NCBI RefSeq assembly: GCF_011777495.1
Contig: NZ_JAATJS010000001.1
Location: 744,001 to 808,000, forward strand
DNA from: Microvirga terricola
GTDB taxonomy: Bacteria; Pseudomonadota; Alphaproteobacteria; Rhizobiales; Beijerinckiaceae
Direction of reading: 5' to 3'
DNA length: 64,000 bases
Both the position numbers and the translations under genes were made by a program. This document shows positions 1-7,832 of the stretch, in pieces (positions within the stretch are counted from its first letter, which is position 1; the number at the start of each line of letters is the position of its first letter). The notes beneath the pieces were generated by a model. The model ran no database searches, was not told where the DNA came from, and worked only from the letters and a program-made list of their open reading frames with translations.

Positions 1-372
1 CTGGATGAGATCGTCCAACGAAGAAGGGATCTGGCCCAATCTTACAAAGCCAAACTCGCGGATATCCCCGATGTGATCGCTCCGGAAGAGCCGAGCTGGG
101 CCAGGACAAACTGGCAAAGCTACTGCGTCCGTTTGCCGTCGGGCGCCTCGCAACTCGATGTCATGCAGAAGATGCTTGATCGCGGCGTGGCGACTCGGAG
201 AGGGATCATGTGTGTGCATCGCGAACCGGCATACGCGGACCTCAGATTGCGCCTTCCCCTGCCGGAATCCGAGCGCGCTCAGGATTCCTGTATTCTTCTT
301 CCCCTCTTTCATCACATGACGGATGAGGTGCAGGACCATGTCGTTTCCGCACTGAAGGACGCGCTGTCATAG
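1..372 (+). CDS. DegT/DnrJ/EryC1/StrS-family aminotransferase, C-terminal part (truncated by window edge)
   Basis: The frame is open from the first base to a TAG at 370-372, so only the last 123 codons are present. The tail matches the C-terminus of PLP-dependent sugar aminotransferases of the DegT/AHBA_synth family: a helix with 'RRDLAQSYKAKL', then 'GVATRRGIMCVHREPAY', 'LPESERAQ' and the closing 'LPLFHHMTDE' block. These enzymes transfer an amino group to nucleotide-linked keto-sugars. The catalytic lysine lies upstream of the window. Its position next to a flippase, acyltransferase and sugar transferase suggests a role in surface-glycan precursor synthesis. It runs convergently towards the flippase gene. 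Confidence 0.8.
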   Translation: MDEIVQRRRDLAQSYKAKLADIPDVIAPEEPSWARTNWQSYCVRLPSGASQLDVMQKMLDRGVATRRGIMCVHREPAYADLRLRLPLPESERAQDSCILLPLFHHMTDEVQDHVVSALKDALS

Positions 373-384
373 GGGCGGGATCGC

Positions 385-1845
385 TTATCGGCGATTGGAC
401 GTCCGTGCCTTGACGGCTGAAAAGACGAGGTCGACGAACTTTAGCATTTCCGCTGCAAGAGGATGACGAGTCAGGGCGAGGCCACCTATCCAGCCGGCGC
501 CCGCCCCGGATGCCGCCAGGGCAAGTGTCGCGACCGGCCGGGCGTCTCCGCTGAGAGTGAGGCAAATTCCGGCAGGAATGGCGGTGCAGACCGCGACGTA
601 AGCGCTTTTATAGATTGCGGAGCTGATCTCAATCCAACGCAACGGCATTTGTCGCCGGATGAGAAAGATCGCGACATAAACTTGCAAGGGGGCACTCAGA
701 AACATCGTGGCCGCAATCGCCTTGAGGCCGAACGGTGCTGCCCCGATGATGAGGGCAGCCGAGATTGGCAACGAGACCAAACTGGCGGTCAGACCGTCCT
801 GCACCCTCCCGAGCGCGATGAGCATCGGATATGTCAACGGAGCTGGGAACAGAAGGATCGATGCGAGCGCCATGATCTTGAGAAGGGGGGCTGCCTCGCC
901 CCATTGGGCGCCTAAAAGAACTTGAACAACCGGATCCGCGAGAACCGCAAGACACAGCAGAGCGGGCCACTGCACCGCTGTGAGAAGCGATAGGCCGTGC
1001 AGATAAGCCTTCTTCAGATCGCGGCCGGCCCGAGCCTCGGCCGCCAGGGCGGGCAATACGACCGGTTGGAACGCGTTCACAATCGCACGCTCGGGTAACT
1101 GGTAGAGCGTGACTGCGCGGCTGTAGATGCCGACGGCGTCAAAGCCGATCAAGCGTCCAAGATACATTTGCGGCAACACCTGAAAGGCTACGTTCAGCAC
1201 CGCCGTGGCGCTCGCATATCCACCGAAGGCGAGAATCTTGCGCCCGTGCAACAGGCAAGGCCGGAAGATCCAAAGACCCGGACGATGGACAACGGCAGCG
1301 ATCGCTATGGCGACTGATGAGGCCATCGCCGCGATCGCGAGGCTGAGATACCCCCAGCCGAGCGCAATCATCAGGAGTGCAACGAGGGAATTCGTGATAA
1401 CGCCGGCCAAGTTGACAAGCGCAACGCTGCCAAATGCCAGATCGCGCCGCAGAAGGGCCATGGGAGGGCTGGCGAAGGCTCCCAGAGCAACGCTAATCGA
1501 AGCGATTCTGATGACGGGATCAAGCCTGGGTTCGGTGTAGAAAGCAGCCAATGGCGCAGCAAGCAACTGGAGAGCCGCCGCGATGAAAATCGAAACGAGG
1601 AGCATGATCGTGAATGTGGTCCTCACGCCCTCGGAGGAGATCTCACGCTCCTGCACAAGATAGACGCTTGTTCCAAAATCCCGCAGGACTTCTGCCATCA
1701 TGACCGTAGCGGAGCCGACAACGAAAACGCCGATCTCGTCCGGGGTCAGAAGGCGCGCGATGATCGCGGTTGTCAGCAGGCTGATGAGCAGCGTCAAATA
1801 CTTCTCAATACCCGAGAACATGAACGATCGGTGCAGCTTCGTCAT
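385..1845 (-). CDS. Polysaccharide/lipopolysaccharide flippase (Wzx/MOP-type membrane protein)
   Basis: An integral membrane protein of about 486 residues with many hydrophobic segments spread along its length. It opens with the 'GIEKYLTLLISLLTTAIIAR' signature of the Polysacc_synt/MatE group in the MOP superfamily, followed by 'LLTPDEIGVFVVGSATVMM' and 'GTSVYLVQE'. Such proteins flip undecaprenyl-linked oligosaccharide repeat units across the inner membrane for Wzy-dependent polymerisation. The open frame extends to 1884, but the ATG at 1845 ('MTKLHRSF') gives the usual short N-terminus before the first membrane span. It lies downstream of the acyltransferase and sugar transferase on the same strand, consistent with one operon. 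The exact glycan cannot be inferred. Confidence 0.85.
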   Translation of the reverse strand: MTKLHRSFMFSGIEKYLTLLISLLTTAIIARLLTPDEIGVFVVGSATVMMAEVLRDFGTSVYLVQEREISSEGVRTTFTIMLLVSIFIAAALQLLAAPLAAFYTEPRLDPVIRIASISVALGAFASPPMALLRRDLAFGSVALVNLAGVITNSLVALLMIALGWGYLSLAIAAMASSVAIAIAAVVHRPGLWIFRPCLLHGRKILAFGGYASATAVLNVAFQVLPQMYLGRLIGFDAVGIYSRAVTLYQLPERAIVNAFQPVVLPALAAEARAGRDLKKAYLHGLSLLTAVQWPALLCLAVLADPVVQVLLGAQWGEAAPLLKIMALASILLFPAPLTYPMLIALGRVQDGLTASLVSLPISAALIIGAAPFGLKAIAATMFLSAPLQVYVAIFLIRRQMPLRWIEISSAIYKSAYVAVCTAIPAGICLTLSGDARPVATLALAASGAGAGWIGGLALTRHPLAAEMLKFVDLVFSAVKARTSNRR

Positions 1846-1899
1846 CAGGCGGCCCCGATCCCTTGCCGCGCCTTGCCGGGCCAACTGAGGTGTCGCGGT

Positions 1900-2409
1900 T
1901 TATATCTCGACATCGCCCGCGATCCGTGCGGGACATCCCCAAACTTTCTTTCCGGCCGGGACGTCACAATTCACAAACGACATGGCGCCAATGACGGCAG
2001 AATCTCCAATGGAGACTCCTCTGCCGATGATGCAGTTAGGCCCAATATAAACGCCATTTCCGATTTTCGTCGGCGTGTAATCGACTGGAGCGCGTCCTAA
2101 CGTGACACTCCGCCGGACTGTGTCGTGCGAGTAGATCTGAACACCAGACGATATCGAACAATGATTCCCGATGCTGAGTCCGCCTAACCCATCCAAAATC
2201 ACATTGGGTCCGATCCAGGTGTGTTCGCCGACCTGCACCTCTCCGAGGATCAGCACATTGTCGTAACACGAGGATCCATTTCCAAATCCGTACTGGCGTG
2301 CATTTTCCCACCGATCGGTAATGAGATCGCCAAAGGAAACGCGCCGTTTGTATTTCTCCAATTTCTCCAGCTGAAGAGTGCTCTGAAGAGCTTTTAGATT
2401 TTCGAGCAT
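1900..2409 (-). CDS. Hexapeptide-repeat acyltransferase (left-handed beta-helix, XAT-like)
   Basis: A protein of about 169 residues built largely of hexapeptide repeats: 'VQVGEHTWIGPNVILDG', 'LSIGNHCSISSGVQIYSHDT', 'TKIGNGVYIGPNCIIGRG', 'VSIGDSAVIGAMSFV', ending 'WGCPARIAG'. This is the trimeric left-handed beta-helix fold of sugar O- or N-acetyltransferases. The open frame extends upstream to 2526 but would overlap the sugar-transferase gene. The ATG at 2409 ('MLENLKAL') has an AGGA-containing site in front and is preferred. It probably acetylates a sugar of the polysaccharide assembled by its neighbours. The acyl donor and acceptor are unknown. Confidence 0.8.
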   Translation of the reverse strand: MLENLKALQSTLQLEKLEKYKRRVSFGDLITDRWENARQYGFGNGSSCYDNVLILGEVQVGEHTWIGPNVILDGLGGLSIGNHCSISSGVQIYSHDTVRRSVTLGRAPVDYTPTKIGNGVYIGPNCIIGRGVSIGDSAVIGAMSFVNCDVPAGKKVWGCPARIAGDVEI

Positions 2410-2450
2410 CGTCCTGGGCCCCCGAGAATACGCAGCGCACGCATGCGAAA

Positions 2451-3227
2451 TCAAAAGCCACTTCCGGAAAGAAATTCGGTGCGCGCCGTCATGATGAGGA
2501 TTCGCACATCGAGGGCTAATGACCAATGATCGATATAGGCCAGATCATCTCGGATGCGGGCGCGCGCCACGGAAGGGTCCTCCGTGCTGCCACGCAGGCC
2601 GTTAACCTGCGCCAGCCCGGTGACGCCTGGCCGCACCCGAAGGCGCTCGAAGTACTCAGGCACAAGGTCTTCGTAGAGCACCCCCCCAGCAAACATCCCG
2701 GGAACGTGAGGACGGGGACCTACAAGCGACATGTCGCCTCTGAGAACATTGAAAAGCTGAGGGAGCTCGTCAAGGCTCGTCCTGCGTAGGAAGCGGCCAA
2801 AGGAGGTGACGCGCGTGTCGCCCGGACGAGTCTGCAACACGCCGTCAGGGTCGCAGGAATTCATGGACATCGTTCGAAACTTGAGGATCTCAAACTGCTT
2901 TTTACCGAGCCCGTAGCGCCTCTGCCGAAAAAGAACGGGACCACGCGAGGTCAATTTGATTGCGGCTGCGATGGCGAGAAGCGCCGGAGCAAGAAAGATG
3001 ATCAGGAAAGCGGCAACTGCGAGATCGAAGCACCGCTTCGCCACAGCCTGCAAGGCCCTTCCCGCGAGCCTCTTTGGTGGGGCTACTCGCCTCACCCGAA
3101 CGCGAGCGCGTAACGCGGGGGATGCCCGAAAATCTTCATTGCCATAACGCGGGCTTGTCTTGAGGGAGGGTCGCCTAAACGCAACTTCCGAATAAAAAGT
3201 GCCACGTGTAGCTTGTTCGGGTTCCAT
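2451..3227 (-). CDS. Initiating sugar-phosphate transferase (bacterial sugar transferase family)
   Basis: About 258 residues with the polyprenyl-phosphate sugar-1-phosphate transferase (PGT) core. An N-terminal basic stretch is followed by one membrane segment (about 68-90, 'CFDLAVAAFLIIFLAPALLA'). Then come 'SRGPVLFRQRRYG', 'FEILKFRTM', 'RRTSLDELPQLFNVLRGDMS', 'LVGPRPH' and 'RPGVTGLAQV'. The membrane helix followed by these motifs is typical of WcaJ/PglC-like enzymes that load the first sugar onto undecaprenyl phosphate. It is the first gene of a minus-strand polysaccharide operon and diverges from wecC. The sugar is unknown; the linked wecB/wecC genes make an amino-sugar precursor plausible. 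Confidence 0.88.
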   Translation of the reverse strand: MEPEQATRGTFYSEVAFRRPSLKTSPRYGNEDFRASPALRARVRVRRVAPPKRLAGRALQAVAKRCFDLAVAAFLIIFLAPALLAIAAAIKLTSRGPVLFRQRRYGLGKKQFEILKFRTMSMNSCDPDGVLQTRPGDTRVTSFGRFLRRTSLDELPQLFNVLRGDMSLVGPRPHVPGMFAGGVLYEDLVPEYFERLRVRPGVTGLAQVNGLRGSTEDPSVARARIRDDLAYIDHWSLALDVRILIMTARTEFLSGSGF

Positions 3228-3850
3228 AGCGATTCCTAGAGATTAAGAGCCCTAAGTTCCGAGCGTACTATTCCTTATGAAAAGGCTAAGCTGAGCATTG
3301 GACCCAATCTCTGCCAAGATGACGATGGATGTCGAAGCTCATGAATAATGATGCGAAGACCGGCCAAATCATATGTGCGGTCAGTTCGATGACTCAATAG
3401 TACCCTAAGGGTAGGCGGCAGGTATCTCAGATATTTCGTATTACACCGTTGTTGAATTTATCTGCGTCCGATCGAACTGAGCCGGTACCGACAACGACGA
3501 GAAGTGAGGTCGCATCCGGATATGGCAATGGGTGCCGCGTTTCATTCTCATGATCGGCGCCAGCGTATATCAAGTGAGAGATCGCTTATGTTCGCGTGGT
3601 AAGTGCCACCCATCACGCTGCCATCCAACATGCCCCGAATGAGTGAGTTGAGCCCCTTCTTAGACGGATGAGTGAGATGCTAATCCAAACGAGGAAGTGC
3701 ATTCGGCTGTCGTTGATGAGAAGGTTTTGGGGCCGAAGGACGTGAGATCAACGCAGAGATTGTCCGGACGGACCTTGTCGCCCCCCGGTGAATCTTCGAG
3801 CGACACTGACGATTCCCAAAGCTAGTCTTCAACAATGAGCGAGGCAAAAC
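3228..3850. other. 623-bp divergent intergenic region between polysaccharide operons
   Basis: No credible gene is seen on either strand; short open frames here lack coding character. It separates the minus-strand sugar-transferase operon from plus-strand wecC, so it should hold promoters for both. It is less GC-rich than the flanking genes. A 13-bp palindrome lies at 3401-3413. I could not identify a confident -35/-10 pair. Confidence 0.6.
3401..3413. promoter_or_regulatory. Palindromic candidate operator TACCCTAAGGGTA
   Basis: Two perfect 6-bp arms, TACCCT and AGGGTA, flank a single central A. It is about midway between two divergently transcribed polysaccharide genes, where a shared regulator would act. 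I do not recognise the binding protein; the site is assigned from symmetry and position only. Confidence 0.4.
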
Positions 3851-5182
3851 ATGGCTGAAGTTTGCGTTGCCGGACTGGGATATATCGGTCTTCCGACCGC
3901 CGCCATGCTTGCAAGTCAGGGGCATCAAGTCACGGGATTCGACATTAATGCCGCCGCGGTTGCCTCGATCAAATCTGGACACCCCCACTTTCACGAACCC
4001 GATCTGCAAATGCTGCTCTCAGCGGCTCTCAGCACGGGGCGGCTTAAAGTGCAGACTGACCCGGTCGCGGCCGACTACTTCATTCTCGCGGTGCCCACGC
4101 CTCTTGTAGAAGGCAACAAGCCCGATCTCTCCTACGTCAATGCAGCGTGTGACGGAATAGCACCGTTTCTGCGTGTCGGAAGCACGGTGATTCTGGAATC
4201 GACGTCGCCTGTGGGGACAACGGAGCGCCTCTGCGAGCGGATCGCGGCCGCGCGTCCGGACCTGCGGGTGCCGCGCTATATGGACGTATCCGGTGAGTTC
4301 GATATCTTTGTATGCCATTGTCCGGAGCGAATCTTGCCGGGACAAATGCTGCGGGAACTGGTCTCTAATGATCGGATCATCGGGGGCGTGACGGACGCCT
4401 GCGCGCAGTCAGGCGTCGCGCTCTATGAGACATTCGTGCGATCAAACCTTTTGGTGACGGATTGCCGGACAGCGGAGTTCGTCAAGCTCATCGAGAATGC
4501 CTCTCGTGACATCAACATCGCTTTCGCGAACGAGCTGTCGATGATCTGCGACCATCTCGGGATCGATGTCTGGGATGCGATCAATTTGGCCAACAGGCAT
4601 CCACGCGTCAAGATCCTGCAGCCTGGACCGGGAGTTGGCGGTCACTGCATCGCCGTCGATCCGTGGTTTATCGTGGATAGCGCCCCCAACCTTAGCCGTA
4701 TGATCCGCGTCGCGCGCGAAGTGAACGATAGGAAACCCAAATCCGTCGTCGAATCCGTTCGTGCTTTGGCGAAGCGTTTCAAGCGACCGATTGTGAGCTG
4801 CTATGGGCTGACATACAAGGCGGATGTGGACGATCTTCGCGAGTCGCCGGCTTTGGAAATCGTGCATGACCTGGCGCGTACGACAAATCTGAACATTCTG
4901 GTTTGCGAGCCGCACGTCCGAAAACTCCCGCCCGCCCTCGAAAGCTTATCCAATGTTCGCCTCGTCGGGCCGGATGAAGCACGGCGCGAGGCGGACATCG
5001 TCGTTTTCCTAGTCGGCCATCAGCAGTTTCGGCGCCTTGAGGCGAACGCGTTTCTTAACAAGGTCGTTGTCGATACCATAGGCCTCCTCGGCGGCTCTCA
5101 TCAGCGGCAACGTGTTATCGCCTCGAACGGTCTTCCCGTCAGAACCGCCGCCGACGAGACAGAGCAGCGGCTAAGCGCGTAG
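3851..5182 (+). CDS. wecC: UDP-N-acetyl-D-mannosaminuronate dehydrogenase (WecC-like nucleotide-sugar dehydrogenase)
   Basis: 443 residues of the UDP-glucose/GDP-mannose dehydrogenase family. The N-terminal Rossmann motif is 'VAGLGYIGLPTAAMLASQG'. Others are 'AVPTPLVEG', 'ILESTSPVGTTE', 'CPERILPGQ', 'IENASRDINIAFANEL' and the catalytic-cysteine block 'GPGVGGHCIAVDPWF' around residue 260. The C-terminal UDP-binding domain has 'GLTYKADVDDLRESPALEI'. The WecC-type block 'HCIAVDPWF' favours oxidation of UDP-ManNAc to UDP-ManNAcA over UDP-glucose. WecB, encoded just downstream, would supply UDP-ManNAc. A GAGG site precedes the ATG. No other enterobacterial common antigen genes are present, so the product probably enters a different surface glycan. 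Confidence 0.9.
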   Translation: MAEVCVAGLGYIGLPTAAMLASQGHQVTGFDINAAAVASIKSGHPHFHEPDLQMLLSAALSTGRLKVQTDPVAADYFILAVPTPLVEGNKPDLSYVNAACDGIAPFLRVGSTVILESTSPVGTTERLCERIAAARPDLRVPRYMDVSGEFDIFVCHCPERILPGQMLRELVSNDRIIGGVTDACAQSGVALYETFVRSNLLVTDCRTAEFVKLIENASRDINIAFANELSMICDHLGIDVWDAINLANRHPRVKILQPGPGVGGHCIAVDPWFIVDSAPNLSRMIRVAREVNDRKPKSVVESVRALAKRFKRPIVSCYGLTYKADVDDLRESPALEIVHDLARTTNLNILVCEPHVRKLPPALESLSNVRLVGPDEARREADIVVFLVGHQQFRRLEANAFLNKVVVDTIGLLGGSHQRQRVIASNGLPVRTAADETEQRLSA

Positions 5183-5255
5183 ATGCCCCGCTCGCACAAG
5201 AGGTTTGTCTGCGGGTATTGAATTGTCTTTGCAACGGGTGTTGAGGGCCGGCACC

Positions 5256-6365
5256 GTGACTTCAAAGAAACGGATCCTGTGTATTGTGGGAACTCGTCCA
5301 GAAGCCATAAAAATGGCTCCTGTGATCCTCAAGTTGCAAGAAACCCCATGGGCGGAGACCATCATCGTCGCAACGGGGCAGCATCGTGAGCTTCTCGAGC
5401 AGCCACTATCCGCCTTCGGGATCACGCTACATAAAAATCTCGATGTCATGACCGACGGGCAGTCTCTGTCTGCGCTGACATCGAGGATTTTCGATCGCCT
5501 GGGCCCATGCCTGACCGAATTAGCCCCCGATATGTTGCTTGCGCAGGGTGATACGACATCGGTGATGGTGGCCGCGATATCGTGCTTCTATCAGAACATT
5601 CCGTTCGGCCATGTCGAGGCGGGATTGCGAACCGCAACGGTTCGGCTGCCTTTCCCGGAAGAGTTCAATCGGCGCGTCGCGGGGATGTTGAGTACTCTCC
5701 ATTTTGCCCCAACAGAGAAGGCGCGGGACAACTTGCATCGCGATGGCGTATCGAGCCGCCATATCTTTGTAACGGGAAATACAGGAATCGACGCCCTTTA
5801 CTGGATGAAAGATCGTTCTCCGCCGATGCCCTTCTCTTCCTCAGAGAAGTCGCGCATGATCCTTGTGACCGCGCATCGTCGCGAGAATATGGGTGAGCCG
5901 ATGCGGGAGATGTTTCGGGCCATCATCGACCTGACGCGTCTTCATCCCGACGTGGAGTTTGTATACCCGGTCCATCCGAATCCGAATGTACGCCAGATGG
6001 CGAGGGATATGCTGGGATCTCAACCGAGGGTCCGCATGTGCAATGCTCTCGATTATCCGCAACTCGTCAGCGTCCTCGCGCGGTCCGACCTTGTTCTGAC
6101 GGATAGCGGCGGCCTGCAAGAGGAGGCTCCCGCACTCGGGAAGCCGGTTTTGGTGATGCGGAGTGAGACGGAGCGGCCCGAAGCCGTGGATCTCGGTGTC
6201 GCCCGGCTTGTGGGATCGGATCGCTCGCAAATTATCACGGAAGTTTCGCGCTTGCTCGATGATCCGGAGGCCTATCGATCCATGGCACTTGGTGTTTCAC
6301 CCTACGGCGACGGCTACGCTTCAGAGCGTATCCGTGATCATATCAGAGACTATCTCGGAGCTTAA
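5256..6365 (+). CDS. wecB: UDP-N-acetylglucosamine 2-epimerase (non-hydrolysing)
   Basis: About 369 residues with the full WecB signature: 'GTRPEAIKMAPVILKL', 'ATGQHRELLEQ', 'QGDTTSVM', 'GHVEAGLRT', 'TAHRRENMGE' and 'TDSGGLQEEAPALGKPVLVM'. It interconverts UDP-GlcNAc and UDP-ManNAc in the cytoplasm and feeds WecC, whose gene ends 73 bp upstream. The open frame starts at a TTG at 5205, but an SD-like GAGG sits about 9 bp ahead of the GTG at 5256. That GTG gives the normal N-terminus (VTSKKRILCIVGTRPEA) and length, so it is preferred. The two genes form a small operon for an acidic amino-sugar precursor. Confidence 0.9.
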   Translation: MTSKKRILCIVGTRPEAIKMAPVILKLQETPWAETIIVATGQHRELLEQPLSAFGITLHKNLDVMTDGQSLSALTSRIFDRLGPCLTELAPDMLLAQGDTTSVMVAAISCFYQNIPFGHVEAGLRTATVRLPFPEEFNRRVAGMLSTLHFAPTEKARDNLHRDGVSSRHIFVTGNTGIDALYWMKDRSPPMPFSSSEKSRMILVTAHRRENMGEPMREMFRAIIDLTRLHPDVEFVYPVHPNPNVRQMARDMLGSQPRVRMCNALDYPQLVSVLARSDLVLTDSGGLQEEAPALGKPVLVMRSETERPEAVDLGVARLVGSDRSQIITEVSRLLDDPEAYRSMALGVSPYGDGYASERIRDHIRDYLGA

Positions 6366-6389
6366 GGTGCGGCTTGGCCGCCGTTCGGC

Positions 6390-7499
6390 TCAAGCGGAAT
6401 TTTCTTTCGATCGATGTTGAAAATCGCGGCGAGCTTGAGAAGGCGTCTTTCCGGTCCATCTCTGGAATGCGTGGGCGAATGAACTGACCTCGGCGTAGCC
6501 CAGAAGCCATGCGACTTGAGAGACGGAAAGATCCCTGTTCTGGAGATAGCGGTCCGCCAGCTCGAGGCGCAGGTTCTCCAGAATGGCGCTAAAAGTCAGC
6601 CCTTCGTCGGCCAGTCGCCTGGACAATGTCCGCGGACTTAGTCCGAGGTCGCTCGCAATCGTCCCGATATTGACAGTGCCATGAGACAAGCGAGGGGTGA
6701 TGGCATTTTCGACACGCGTCCGAAATGGCTCTTCCATTCGAGGCCGCCGTAAAATCACCTCCTCATGAACCGCGATCAGGTCATTGTGGAGGTAAGGATC
6801 CGCAGTGACGAGCGGCTGCTCGGCCACCTGGGGATCGAAAGAAATCCGATCGCGATCAGCCTCGAACTCAAGACGGCAGCCGAAATAGCGTTCCATCTCC
6901 GATACATCGCCCTCATGGCGATGAACAAGGCCAATGAATGTCGGGACAAGTTCCAGCTTCGTGAACTGGCGGCAACCGCGGATCGTGCCGGTGATCCAGA
7001 ATTCCATCTGATGACGGTCCAGGTGGCGTTCGATGCCAACATATTCGTAGTCGAGAGAGAGCGCGTTCGTCTTTCGATACTGTACGCGCAAGGCCTCGTT
7101 GAGCAGGGAGATATAGCGTTCCTCGCAAGAGAACGCATCACTGAGCGTCGCTGAAGAAGAGAGAGCATAATAGAACAAACCAAGCCTGCGCAGTTCGAAT
7201 TTCTGCGCGATATGAAAGCCCAGCAATGCATCATCAAGGATTTCGGCGGCCAGGTTGAGGAAGACGATTTGCCCGTGCGCGCTCACGCGCAGGGACTGAT
7301 CGTCCATCAACGTCGGCGGGAGGCCTGCCCTTTTGAGAAGCGGTTGGAGATCGATGCCCGCTTCGATGACGCGCTCCGCAGCGAGTCGCGATAGCAGTCC
7401 GATGGATACCGGGAGCGTGGCGTGACCTTCCAGTGAACGATCCATGTCCGGCGGGACTCTCGCGCGTGTGGTTCCGCTGGCAATCGATGACGAAATCAT
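6390..7499 (-). CDS. AraC-family transcriptional regulator with Arabinose_bd-type N-terminal domain
   Basis: About 369 residues. Residues 30-220 resemble the Arabinose_bd/OruR-type ligand domain ('SIGLLSRLAAERVIEAGIDL', 'LLGFHIAQKFELRRLGLFYY'). The C-terminus carries a double helix-turn-helix: 'NIGTIASDLGLSPRTLSRRL' and 'SVSQVAWLLGYAEVSSFAHA', then 'FQRWTGKTPSQARRDF'. It would be a cytoplasmic DNA-binding activator responding to an unknown ligand. It converges with wecB and diverges from the large secreted-protein gene at 7833, so that operon is a reasonable but unproven target. The ATG at 7499 has no clear ribosome binding site. An internal ATG at 7445 is an alternative start. Confidence 0.85.
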   Translation of the reverse strand: MISSSIASGTTRARVPPDMDRSLEGHATLPVSIGLLSRLAAERVIEAGIDLQPLLKRAGLPPTLMDDQSLRVSAHGQIVFLNLAAEILDDALLGFHIAQKFELRRLGLFYYALSSSATLSDAFSCEERYISLLNEALRVQYRKTNALSLDYEYVGIERHLDRHQMEFWITGTIRGCRQFTKLELVPTFIGLVHRHEGDVSEMERYFGCRLEFEADRDRISFDPQVAEQPLVTADPYLHNDLIAVHEEVILRRPRMEEPFRTRVENAITPRLSHGTVNIGTIASDLGLSPRTLSRRLADEGLTFSAILENLRLELADRYLQNRDLSVSQVAWLLGYAEVSSFAHAFQRWTGKTPSQARRDFQHRSKENSA

Positions 7500-7832
7500 C
7501 GATGCAATTCAGGCAATTCGGAAACGTCAGGTCAGAGCCGAGGCAATAGCCTATCGCTCCACGATAGTGGTTCAAGGAGGGCTTTGGAAGTAACTCGAAA
7601 TGACTTACTCAATAGCTCGCAGTCAGAGATGCATGCGGTTCGAGTCTGTGCGCCACGATTGATTGGGCTCGGCTTTTCCGCCTCCGTGTCCCCTATGGCG
7701 GTAGGTCGAGCGGATCAGTGAAGAATACCCATAATTGCTCGACCGCAGCTTCCAAACGTCGTTTCAAAGCCGTTATCGATATGAGACACTGACCGTCTGC
7801 CGATCAGCTATCACCTCTCTAAGGAGGCCATT
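7500..7832. other. 333-bp divergent intergenic region upstream of the type I secretion operon
   Basis: No gene is seen. It separates the AraC-type regulator from the giant secreted-protein gene and so should carry the promoter of the secretion operon. The only clear element is a strong ribosome binding site, AAGGAGG at 7821-7827, five bases before the ATG at 7833. No convincing inverted repeat or promoter hexamers were found by eye. Confidence 0.5.

Noticed and set aside
3851-6365. wecC-wecB considered as an enterobacterial common antigen locus
   Set aside because: No other ECA assembly genes are present; the neighbours are a generic flippase, acyltransferase and sugar transferase, so only UDP-ManNAcA supply is claimed.
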